Made by a program: the position numbers and the translations under genes. From Clostridiales bacterium (lineage in GTDB: Bacteria > Bacillota > Clostridia > Christensenellales > Aristaeellaceae): a stretch of 64,000 nucleotides of DNA. Location: assembly GCA_024684375.1 (NCBI GenBank), contig JAIKWZ010000043.1, positions 1-64,000 on the forward strand. Reading direction: 5' to 3'. A model generated the notes under the pieces. That model saw only the letters and a list, made by a program, of their open reading frames with translations. It ran no database searches and was not told the origin of the DNA. How positions within the stretch are numbered: position 1 is the stretch's first letter; every line of letters begins with the position of its first letter. Shown piece after piece: positions 28,687 through 36,322 of the stretch.

Positions 28687-29736
28687 TCAGCCGCTTATGC
28701 CCGGGCCGAAGCCGTTCGGGAGCATCTCGCTCAAGTGTTTCATCTGCCAGGGGCTGTCCTTGGAGCCTACCCATACTTCCATATCCCCAGAGCTGAACTC
28801 GTTGAGCACCTGCCGGCAGATGCCGCAGGGCCAGGCGTATCCGCTGTCGCAGGAGATGTATATCTTGCTGAAAGAGCGCCTTGAGTGAGCTATGGCGTTG
28901 CCTACTGCGCATCTTTCCGCGCAGATTGTCGCCCCGAAGGACGCGTTTTCAAAGTTCGCCCCGGTAAAGGCCTCTCCTTCGGGAGTCAGCAGGCACGCCC
29001 CTACTCTGAAATGGGAATACGGTGAGTAAGAGTTGTTCAGCGCTTCCAGCGCCAGGGAAATGCATTCTTCGTGAGTCATGGTCTCCTCGTTATCCCTGCT
29101 TGTTTCAAGCAGCCAGTTCTCCAGCGCGTCCATGCCTTCTCCCGTTTTGGCTGAAACGGGGAATATCCTCAGCGCCGGGTTCAGTTTCAGGGCGCGCTCG
29201 CGCACCCTGTCCAATTCAAAATCGAAATACTCCAGCGCGTCCAGCTTGCTTATCACCAGCGCGTCGCTTTTTTGGAACATCAGCGGGTATTTAAGGGGTT
29301 TGTCGTCTCCCTCTGACACGGACAGCATCATCACGTTCACGTGAGCGCCCGTGTCGAATTCCGCCGGGCAGATAAGGTTGCCCACGTTCTCCAGGAACAC
29401 CAGCCCGCTTTCGAAGCCCGCCGCCTCGAACGCCGCCCTCGTCATGCCGGCGTCCATGTGGCACATGCCTCCGGTATGCGCCTGGATACTTTTCGCGCCC
29501 AGCTTTTCTATGGCCGCCGCGTCCACGTCCGAAGCGATGTCCGCCTCCATGACGCCAATGTTCACCCTGTCCCCCACATCTTTTATTATGCGTGAGAGCA
29601 GGGTGGTCTTTCCGCTGCCCGGGGAGGACATGATGTTCACCAGCGTAACGCCCTTTTTCCTAAGCGCGCTTCTCAGGTCCCGGGCGTCCCTGTCATTGGA
29701 ATCGGTGACCGAGCGGGACAGGGAAATGACCTTCAT
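28687..29736 (-). CDS. HypB-type GTPase fused to cytidine deaminase
   Basis: Encodes 349 residues in one open frame. Residues 1-215 are a HypB-type nickel-insertion GTPase: P-loop SPGSGKTT (38-45), the metal-site C92-H93 in GGMCHMDAG and C123 in NLICPAEFD. Residues 220-349 are a full-length cytidine deaminase: C272-A-E274 and P-C304-G-I-C307 give the zinc site and catalytic Glu. An ATG at 29079 opens the deaminase half and has GAGGAG 4 nt upstream, so a separate deaminase may also be made. The start codon directly follows the pgpH stop. Cdd is normal in this PhoH-PgpH cluster; the HypB part is not. Confidence 0.9.
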   Translation of the reverse strand: MKVISLSRSVTDSNDRDARDLRSALRKKGVTLVNIMSSPGSGKTTLLSRIIKDVGDRVNIGVMEADIASDVDAAAIEKLGAKSIQAHTGGMCHMDAGMTRAAFEAAGFESGLVFLENVGNLICPAEFDTGAHVNVMMLSVSEGDDKPLKYPLMFQKSDALVISKLDALEYFDFELDRVRERALKLNPALRIFPVSAKTGEGMDALENWLLETSRDNEETMTHEECISLALEALNNSYSPYSHFRVGACLLTPEGEAFTGANFENASFGATICAERCAVGNAIAHSRRSFSKIYISCDSGYAWPCGICRQVLNEFSSGDMEVWVGSKDSPWQMKHLSEMLPNGFGPGISG

Positions 29737-31779
29737 CTACGGCTGCTCCTCCTTTGGGATCTCCACGTTGGGATACTCTATCCTCTCGTGGAACGCCCCG
29801 GACAATACGGTCACGAAAGCCGCGTTTATTTTGCTTATGTCCGCGAAGCTCAAGGGGCTGTCGTCCAGCTGGCCGTCTTCGGTCTTGGCGCGCACAAGCT
29901 TTTCTATGAGCGCCTTGAGCGATTCCGTGTCGGGCGAGGTCAGGGAACGGGAGGCCGCCTCCACCGTGTCCGCCAGCATCACTATCGCCGCTTCCTTGGT
30001 CTGAGGCCGCGGGCCGGGATAGCGGAAATCGTTTATGTTCGCTTCCCCGTTCTCGGTAAGGCTCTTGTTGTAGAAGAACAGCACGGGGCTGGTGCCGTGA
30101 TGGGAGGCAGCGATAAGGCGGATCTCCTCCGGCAGGCGGTACTCCCTGAGCAGGCTGAGGCCGTCTTTCACGTGGGCGGTGATTATTGCCGTGGACACCC
30201 GGGGGTCGGTGCGGTCGTGGGGGTTGTCACCCAGCTGGTTTTCGGTAAAATATGCGGGGCGGTTTATCTTGCCCACGTCGTGGTAATACGCGCCTACTCT
30301 GGCCAGCAGACCGTTGGCTCCCACTTCGGCGGCGGCCGCTTCTGCCAGGTTCGCCACTATGATGGAGTGGTGGTACGTGCCCGGCGCCTCCAAAAGCAGC
30401 CTTCTCAGCAGCGGATGGTTGGGGTTGGAAAGCTCGATCAGGCGGGTAGTGGTGACCACATTGAAGATCGCCTCGAACGCGGGAGTGACGGCAATGCACA
30501 ACAGGCCCGCAAGCACGCAGCTCAGGCCGGAGTACAGGGAGATGAACAGCGTTTCCATGACCGACGCGGAGGAGATGAGCCTTACGGCGAATGTGGCAAG
30601 CACGCAACTCAAGCCGGACGCCAGGCCCGCGAGCATGACCTGAAGACGGCTCTGCTTTGCCTTGAGCACCCTTAGCGCCACCGTACCGCTGACAAGGGAA
30701 GAGATGACCACGGTGTAGGTGGTCATATTGAGCAGGCTCCCCCCGCTGGCCGCAAGAGTGGAAGCCATTATCGCCAGAGGTATGTTCACGAACAGCGCGG
30801 CGCGGCGGCTGATCAGCAGGCTGATGAGCAGCACGCCCAGCGTGACGGGCATTATGTACACATTAACTTCCCTTACCGCCACGCAGCTGAGTATGACCAG
30901 CACGGACACTATCGTAAGGATCGTCAGCTTACGGGGACGGCCGTATATCTTCGGCTCGAACATGTACAGATACAGCCCCACTGACAGCAGCAGCGTGAGC
31001 ACGAGCAGCGCTATCCCCAGGTAAAGCCACAGGTCGAAAGAGCTCTCATTTATCATGCCCAGGGTGTAGAGCATCTGGTACTGCGCCTGGGTCACGATCT
31101 CACCGTCTGAAACGATGACCTCGCCCTTTATGCGGGTAACGGGCTGCACTTTCGCCCTTTCCGCCTGGCGAACGGCCTCTGTGGCAACTTCGTCGTAGTA
31201 GTAGTTCGGCTTTATGTACGCGGCAGCGATCTTCGCCATCGTTTCCGCAAGCTCGGGAGCGTGCCCTTCCTCCTTCAGGCGGGCAGTAAATGCTCCGAGC
31301 GCTTCCTCCAGCCCATCCTGTTCCAGGCGTCCGCCCATGAGCGCGTATACGCCCTCCACCGTGTGGGTGAAGGCGCTGTCCAGTTCCGTCTCGTCCGCGC
31401 CCTCAAGCGCGGACAGCTCCTCAGCCGTGAGCTCCGCGGCGGTAAACTCGCCCTCTCCGCCAAGGGTTGCCTTGAGCGCATTGAGCCCCTCTGACAGCGA
31501 CGCCTTTACCGCGTCCGCGGCGGTGTCGTCGTAAACATAGATGCTCTTGACCGCGTTCGCCGCGTCCTGGCGAAGCTTGTCGGTAGTGAGCTTGTCTTCG
31601 ACATCCTTGGAGGCCTTGAGCGTGGTCGGCGCGGGCTGCCCCACATTTATGTCGTAGCGTTCGGGCGTGACCGCGTAGCACAGCACCACGAACAAAAGCG
31701 CGAACGCCGTAAGTGCGATAAGCGTACCGAGCAAATGTGAACCCAGCACGCGGTGCTGTTTTTTGCGTTTTCCTGTCAT
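29737..31779 (-). CDS. pgpH: 7TM-HD family phosphohydrolase (PgpH-like, c-di-AMP phosphodiesterase)
   Basis: Encodes 680 residues: a signal-anchor helix (~18-40), a large extracytoplasmic 7TM-HDED region (~45-260), seven membrane helices (~265-450) and a cytosolic HD domain. HD motifs are TYHHSII, YYHDVGK with Asn-Arg following, AITAHVKDG and SHHGT. In Listeria and Bacillus this family hydrolyses cyclic di-AMP and tunes osmotic and cell-wall balance. The gene lies 27 nt after phoH and ends exactly where the HypB-Cdd gene begins. Confidence 0.93.
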   Translation of the reverse strand: MTGKRKKQHRVLGSHLLGTLIALTAFALLFVVLCYAVTPERYDINVGQPAPTTLKASKDVEDKLTTDKLRQDAANAVKSIYVYDDTAADAVKASLSEGLNALKATLGGEGEFTAAELTAEELSALEGADETELDSAFTHTVEGVYALMGGRLEQDGLEEALGAFTARLKEEGHAPELAETMAKIAAAYIKPNYYYDEVATEAVRQAERAKVQPVTRIKGEVIVSDGEIVTQAQYQMLYTLGMINESSFDLWLYLGIALLVLTLLLSVGLYLYMFEPKIYGRPRKLTILTIVSVLVILSCVAVREVNVYIMPVTLGVLLISLLISRRAALFVNIPLAIMASTLAASGGSLLNMTTYTVVISSLVSGTVALRVLKAKQSRLQVMLAGLASGLSCVLATFAVRLISSASVMETLFISLYSGLSCVLAGLLCIAVTPAFEAIFNVVTTTRLIELSNPNHPLLRRLLLEAPGTYHHSIIVANLAEAAAAEVGANGLLARVGAYYHDVGKINRPAYFTENQLGDNPHDRTDPRVSTAIITAHVKDGLSLLREYRLPEEIRLIAASHHGTSPVLFFYNKSLTENGEANINDFRYPGPRPQTKEAAIVMLADTVEAASRSLTSPDTESLKALIEKLVRAKTEDGQLDDSPLSFADISKINAAFVTVLSGAFHERIEYPNVEIPKEEQP

Positions 31780-31806
31780 GATTTTACCTCTGTATCAGCC
31801 GGTATT

Positions 31807-32790
31807 TTACTGTCTTCCCGCAAGGTTCGCGTGTTTTTCGTAGGCCCTGACTATGGCCTGCACCAGCTCGTGGCGCACTACGTCCTTGTGTGTCAGACGG
31901 CAGATGGCGATGTCGTCCACGCCTTTCAATACTTCGAGCGCCTCCACCAGTCCGCTTTTGCGTATCCCCGGCAGGTCTATCTGGGTGATGTCGCCGGTAA
32001 TGACCATTTTGCTGCCCATGCCCATGCGGGTCAGGAACATTTTCATCTGCTCTGAGGTGGTGTTCTGCGCCTCGTCAAGTATTATGAAGGCGTCGTTCAG
32101 CGTGCGTCCGCGCATATACGCCAGGGGCGCCACCTCTATCTGCTGGCGCTCGACGAGCCGGGCGAACGCTTCCGGCCCCAGCATTTCATTTATGGCGTCG
32201 TACAGCGGGCGCAGGTATGGATCGACCTTCTGCTGAAGGTCTCCGGGCAAAAAGCCCAGCTTTTCCCACGCCTCCACCGCGGGACGGGTGAGGATTATCC
32301 TTTCGGCGTCTTTATTCTTGAGCGCCACAACCGCCATCGCGACCGCCAGGTAGGTCTTGCCCGTACCGGCGGGGCCGATGCCGAAAGTGCAGGTGTTGTG
32401 CTTTATCGCATCTACGTACTTTTTCTGGCCCAGCGTCTTGCACTTGACCTGCCGCCCCTTGAAGGTTATAGCGATCACGCCCTGCATGATCTCCTCTATG
32501 CGCTCGGCGTTGCCCTCACGGGCCAGGTCTATGGCGTAAAGTATGCGCGTTTTGTCTATACTGTCACCCCGGCGGATTATCTGGGTGAGCTTTTCCAGCG
32601 TCACCAGCGCGGCGTCTACGCTGTTTTCGTCCCCCGTAAGGGTGATCTCCCCGCCGTGGGTGAACAGGCTGATGCCCAGTTCTTTTTTTATGAGGTCAAT
32701 GTTCTCGTCGTTAAGGCCGAACAGGGGCATCAGACTGCCCGCGTCCTCCACAACAAAGCTTTTTGTTACGGTCGAAACGTCCTGCTCCAA
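31807..32790 (-). CDS. phoH: PhoH family ATPase
   Basis: Encodes 327 residues with an N-terminal KH-like part and a RecA-like ATPase: P-loop GPAGTGKTYLA, Walker B IILDEAQNTT and the arginine-containing TRMGMGSKMVITGD. PhoH proteins are cytosolic NTPases linked to RNA metabolism. The start is a TTG: AAGGAGG stands 7 nt before it and no ATG is suitably placed. It is the second gene of an operon with an 87-residue membrane protein, pgpH and the HypB-Cdd gene. The usual partner ybeY is missing. Confidence 0.93.
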   Translation of the reverse strand: MEQDVSTVTKSFVVEDAGSLMPLFGLNDENIDLIKKELGISLFTHGGEITLTGDENSVDAALVTLEKLTQIIRRGDSIDKTRILYAIDLAREGNAERIEEIMQGVIAITFKGRQVKCKTLGQKKYVDAIKHNTCTFGIGPAGTGKTYLAVAMAVVALKNKDAERIILTRPAVEAWEKLGFLPGDLQQKVDPYLRPLYDAINEMLGPEAFARLVERQQIEVAPLAYMRGRTLNDAFIILDEAQNTTSEQMKMFLTRMGMGSKMVITGDITQIDLPGIRKSGLVEALEVLKGVDDIAICRLTHKDVVRHELVQAIVRAYEKHANLAGRQ

Positions 32791-32827
32791 ATATGTCCTC
32801 CTTCGGCAAAGCCGAGCGCGTTACGGT

Positions 32828-33091
32828 CTATTTCAGCTGCTCCCGGGCAATGGTGTCATTGAGCGCCGCGAGGCCCTCGCTCAACAGTCTGCGCTGCTTT
32901 GCGGCCTCTTCCTTCGCTTCCTGCCTGTCCCTTTCTATTTCGTCCTGCATGCGCTGCCTGAGTTCCTCAAGCGCCCTTCTGGCGCGGTTGAGCCTTACCA
33001 GAGCGATTATGAGCAGCACGCCCACAACTATTATCAGTTCCACGGCGATAAGCACGCCGGGCATTATCAGGTTGTACAGCACATCCTGCAC
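32828..33091 (-). CDS. Small membrane protein with a coiled-coil tail
   Basis: Encodes 87 residues: one membrane helix (about residues 10-33) and a charged helical tail rich in Arg, Glu and Ala that should form a coiled coil. I do not recognise a family. The start is a GTG with AAAGGAAG 9 nt upstream; an ATG nine codons on is an alternative. It is the first gene of the phoH-pgpH operon, so it may act at the membrane with PhoH or PgpH, but that is context only. Confidence 0.65.
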   Translation of the reverse strand: MQDVLYNLIMPGVLIAVELIIVVGVLLIIALVRLNRARRALEELRQRMQDEIERDRQEAKEEAAKQRRLLSEGLAALNDTIAREQLK

Positions 33092-33129
33092 GGGTCGGTC
33101 TTCCTTTCAGGCTAAGGGTATACATAATT

Positions 33130-33158
33130 ATTATACACCCTGCGCCGGTTTTTTGCAA
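33130..33158 (-). promoter_or_regulatory. Promoter of the phoH-pgpH operon
   Basis: Minus strand TTGCAA (33158-33153), 17-bp spacer, TATAAT (33135-33130). It lies back to back with the tilS promoter; the two -35 boxes are 2 bp apart. Confidence 0.75.
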
Positions 33159-33160
33159 GC

Positions 33161-33189
33161 TTGCCAAATATGCCCCTGTCAGGTATAAT
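33161..33189 (+). promoter_or_regulatory. Promoter of the tilS-hpt genes
   Basis: TTGCCA (33161-33166), 17-bp spacer, TATAAT (33184-33189). Predicted +1 near 33196, only about 2 nt before the open GTG at 33198. Confidence 0.75.
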
Positions 33190-33197
33190 TAGTATGG

Positions 33198-34535
33198 GTG
33201 TTTATTTGGGAGGAGCGATGGCGAACGCTTAGTCTTAATGACAAAACATACCTGTGCGGAAAGCGCGTGCTGGTCGCCTTGAGCGGCGGCAAGGATAGCG
33301 TGTGCCTGCTGCGCCTGTTATGCGCCCAGCGGGACGCGGGCCTCGTCGAAGTGTGCGCCGCCCACATGGAGCACGGCATACGGGGCGACGCCTCCGCCGG
33401 AGACATGGAGTTCTGCCGGCGGCTGTGCGAAAAGCTCGACGTTCCGTTTCGGTCCGTCAGCGCCGATGTGCCGCGTCTGGCAGAAGAGTCCGGCGAAGGG
33501 GTCGAGACCTGCGCCCGCCGCGTCAGGCACGCGTTCCTGCAAAATACCGCCCGGGAGCTGAGCTGCGATTACATCGCCCTTGCGCACCACAGGCGGGACA
33601 GGGCAGAGACCCTGCTTATGCATCTTCTGCGCGGCAGCTCGCTGAAAGGCATGGCCTCCATGGGAGAAATGACCGGCGAGGAGGGCAAGATCCCCCTCGT
33701 GCGCCCTCTGATAGACGTTTCACCGGAACAGATACAGGCGTACCTGGAGGAATTGGGCCAGCCCTGGCGTGAGGACGAGACCAATCTTCTGCCCGACAAC
33801 CCCAGAAACGCCCTGCGGCTGAAGGTGCTTCCCCTGCTGAAAGAGATCTATCCCGGGGCCGAAACTGCCCTGTGCCGTTTCGGGGACATCTGCGCCCGCG
33901 AGGACGCCTGTCTTGACCGCCTGAGCCGGGAATACGCGTCGGAGCATCTGTCCGAAATATGGGGTGTGCGTGTGCTTGAGCTTGGCAACGCTCCTTTCCG
34001 GGAAAAAGCGCTTGTGTTCAGGGCGCTTAAGCTTGCCTTGCCGTTTCTGGACTGTTCCGACATGGAAAGGATATTTGACAAGCCCGGCTTTACTGACGCG
34101 GGTCAGGGCGTAAGGTCTTTTCTTGCGGATGACCGTCTTTACATACTGCCGCCTGCCGTCGACCCCGGTGAAAAGCAGCTCAGCCTCAACGGTGAGACGG
34201 TGCTTCCGGGCATATGCCGTGTGAGCGTCTTCCCCTGCGAAAGCGTGCCGATACGCGATAACGGTCTGACCCAGCGGCTCAACGCTGCTTCGCTGGATGG
34301 CGCGTGCCTGCGCTTGAGGAGGGAAAACGACTTTATCCGCCCCTTCGGCATGGCCGGAAAAAAGTCCCTCGGTGATTATATGACCGACCGGCGCGTCCCC
34401 CTGCCCGTAAGGGACCGTATGCCCCTGCTCGCCCGGGGAAGCGAGCTTATCTGGGTTCCGGGCGTGGGCATAAGCGAAAACGCGCGGGTCAGGCCGGACG
34501 CGCCCGCTCTCGAATGTTCCGTCGAAAATCTGTGA
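33198..34535 (+). CDS. tilS: tRNA(Ile)-lysidine synthetase
   Basis: Encodes 445 residues. PP-loop ATPase motif LSGGKDS (about residue 32) is followed by HMEHGIRG, the family motif DYIALAHHRRDRAET and RPLIDVS, with a C-terminal domain that binds the tRNA acceptor stem. TilS converts C34 of tRNA-Ile(CAU) to lysidine and is essential. The start is uncertain. The only in-frame early start is GTG 33198, practically at the transcript end. GGGAGGAG is followed by an ATG at 33218 in a different frame, which stops after four codons. Removing one T there would join the frames. See findings. Confidence 0.93.
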   Translation: MFIWEERWRTLSLNDKTYLCGKRVLVALSGGKDSVCLLRLLCAQRDAGLVEVCAAHMEHGIRGDASAGDMEFCRRLCEKLDVPFRSVSADVPRLAEESGEGVETCARRVRHAFLQNTARELSCDYIALAHHRRDRAETLLMHLLRGSSLKGMASMGEMTGEEGKIPLVRPLIDVSPEQIQAYLEELGQPWREDETNLLPDNPRNALRLKVLPLLKEIYPGAETALCRFGDICAREDACLDRLSREYASEHLSEIWGVRVLELGNAPFREKALVFRALKLALPFLDCSDMERIFDKPGFTDAGQGVRSFLADDRLYILPPAVDPGEKQLSLNGETVLPGICRVSVFPCESVPIRDNGLTQRLNAASLDGACLRLRRENDFIRPFGMAGKKSLGDYMTDRRVPLPVRDRMPLLARGSELIWVPGVGISENARVRPDAPALECSVENL

Positions 34536-34572
34536 CTATATAAACTCAGTGACTCTGAAGGAGGCAAAGAAA

Positions 34573-35115
34573 ATGCTCAACGACATGGCCTGCATACTCC
34601 TTACCCGGGATGAGATCGCCAAACGTGTCGCCGAGATCGGCGGCGAGCTCTCAGCGCTTTACCAAAATGAAGAACGTCCCATTTTCCTTTGCGTGCTGAA
34701 GGGCTCAGTGGTGTTTTTTGCGGATCTGATCCGCGCGGTGGACCTGCCCATCGACATCGAATTCATGTCCGCCTCCTCATACGGCGCGGCGACCGTGTCC
34801 AGCGGAGAAGTCAAAGTTGTGTCCGCTCTGGACGAGAAGATCAGGGGCAGGAACGTGGTGCTGGTGGAGGACATAATCGACTCTGGCCGCACTATCGCCT
34901 ATATTAAAAGCGACATGCTGAAAAAAGGCGTAAAGAGCCTGAAAGTGGTAACGCTGCTGGACAAACCCTCCCGCAGGGAGGCAGACGTCACACCCGACAT
35001 AAGCGGTTTTGAGGTGCCCGACGAGTTCGTGGTGGGCTACGGCCTGGATTACGACCAGAAGTATCGCAATTTCCCGGACATCGGCATACTCAAGCCCGAG
35101 ATATACGGCGGCTGA
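34573..35115 (+). CDS. hpt: Hypoxanthine-guanine phosphoribosyltransferase
   Basis: Encodes 180 residues. The PRPP-binding motif VLVEDIIDSGRT lies near residue 95, with CVLKGSVVF upstream and the flexible-loop region FMSASSYG. The enzyme salvages hypoxanthine and guanine to IMP and GMP. GGAGG 8 nt before the ATG at 34573 sets the start over an in-frame GTG at 34549. tilS-hpt is the classical Firmicutes pairing, but the usual next gene ftsH is absent here. Confidence 0.95.
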   Translation: MLNDMACILLTRDEIAKRVAEIGGELSALYQNEERPIFLCVLKGSVVFFADLIRAVDLPIDIEFMSASSYGAATVSSGEVKVVSALDEKIRGRNVVLVEDIIDSGRTIAYIKSDMLKKGVKSLKVVTLLDKPSRREADVTPDISGFEVPDEFVVGYGLDYDQKYRNFPDIGILKPEIYGG

Positions 35116-35119
35116 GCCC

Positions 35120-35147
35120 TTGCTTTTTTCCGCAAAATCAATATAAT
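35120..35147 (+). promoter_or_regulatory. Probable promoter of the NahK-like kinase gene
   Basis: TTGCTT (35120-35125), 16-bp spacer, TATAAT (35142-35147), in the 64-nt gap after hpt. Confidence 0.55.
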
Positions 35148-35179
35148 TATAACGCTGATTAAATTTTCTGGAGATCAAA

Positions 35180-36292
35180 ATGGACGAACAACTCGCGCGC
35201 AAGCTGCAGCAGGTCGGGCTTAAGTTTTCCCTGCCCGGACCTTTTTTCAACTACGAAGAGATCTTTACCGGGAACGTGAACCACACCTACCGCGCCGACT
35301 ATATACGTGACGACGGCACGGGCATGGCGCGCATAACCAGCTATCTGGTGCAGCGGGTGAACACTTACGCTTTCCGCGACCCCACCGGGCTCATGAAGAA
35401 CATCGACCGGGTGACCGGCTACATACAGCAGCAGCGCCCGGAGCAGACCTGCCTTGTTTATCACCATACTCAGGAAGGCAATACCTTCCTGTTTGACGGG
35501 GACGAGTTCTGGCGGGTGTGCAATTACGTGCCCTCCGTCACATTTGACAAGACCGACGACCTGGATATAATGCGCTCGGCGGCGCAGGCCTTCGGTGACT
35601 TCCAGATGATATTGAACGGCTTCGACGTAAAGAGCCTGGTCTACACCATACCCGACTTCCACAACACCCGCAAACGCTACGATACGCTCATAAAAGACGC
35701 GGAAGAGGACAAGCTTGACCGGGTGAAGGACGTAAAGGAGGAGCTTGAATATCTGCTCAGCGTCCAGGATCTGGCCTGCACGCTGACCGATATGGAAAAA
35801 AAGGGCGAGCTGCCGCTTCGCGTCACCCACAACGACACCAAGATCAACAACGTGCTGTTTGACCCCATCACCCACAAGGCGCTGGTCGTGATAGACCTGG
35901 ATACGGTCATGCCGGGGCTGGTGGCTCACGATTTCGGCGACGCCGTGCGTTTCGCCGCCAACTTTACCGAGGAGGATGCTGAGGACACTTCCCGGACGGG
36001 CATGGACCTCAATGTCTTCTGGGCGTTCGCCGAAGGCTTCCTGAACAAGACCGCCCCCGTCCTCACTCAGAACGAGCAGGATACGCTGGGCTTGAGCGGC
36101 TTCGTGCTGGCGTGCGAACTGGCGACCCGCTTCCTGGACGACTACATCACGGGCGACAAGTACTTCAAGGTCAAAAAGCCCAACCACAATATCTACCGCA
36201 CCCGCTGCCAGGTGGCGCTGGCTAAGGACATGCTCAAAAAGCTGGGCGCTATGGATTCCATCGTGCGCGGCTGCGTGAAAAAATACAGGTAA
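35180..36292 (+). CDS. NahK-like sugar kinase of the APH phosphotransferase family
   Basis: Encodes 370 residues of the aminoglycoside-phosphotransferase/choline-kinase fold. The catalytic loop is VTHNDTKINNVLFD and the metal-binding segment VIDLDTVMPGLVAHDFGD. These closely resemble N-acetylhexosamine 1-kinase of bifidobacteria, which phosphorylates GlcNAc or GalNAc at the anomeric carbon in mucin and milk sugar use. The exact sugar is not readable from sequence. TGGAG precedes the ATG. It is followed after 30 nt by a URO-D family gene. Confidence 0.82.
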   Translation: MDEQLARKLQQVGLKFSLPGPFFNYEEIFTGNVNHTYRADYIRDDGTGMARITSYLVQRVNTYAFRDPTGLMKNIDRVTGYIQQQRPEQTCLVYHHTQEGNTFLFDGDEFWRVCNYVPSVTFDKTDDLDIMRSAAQAFGDFQMILNGFDVKSLVYTIPDFHNTRKRYDTLIKDAEEDKLDRVKDVKEELEYLLSVQDLACTLTDMEKKGELPLRVTHNDTKINNVLFDPITHKALVVIDLDTVMPGLVAHDFGDAVRFAANFTEEDAEDTSRTGMDLNVFWAFAEGFLNKTAPVLTQNEQDTLGLSGFVLACELATRFLDDYITGDKYFKVKKPNHNIYRTRCQVALAKDMLKKLGAMDSIVRGCVKKYR

Positions 36293-36322
36293 TTCCTTAA
36301 TATTTTCCAGGAGGCGGTCTTC

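Noticed and set aside
28687..29736. Hydrogenase maturation cluster
   Set aside because: Only a HypB-type domain is present; no hypA, hypC-F or hydrogenase subunits occur in the window.
29788..30675. 295-codon plus-strand ORF opposite pgpH
   Set aside because: Antisense to conserved PgpH codons; no ribosome binding site or domain.
33194..33232. 12-residue leader peptide before tilS (ATG 33194 to TAG 33232)
   Set aside because: Mentioned under the tilS start problem, but nothing shows that it is translated; a one-base error explains it equally well.
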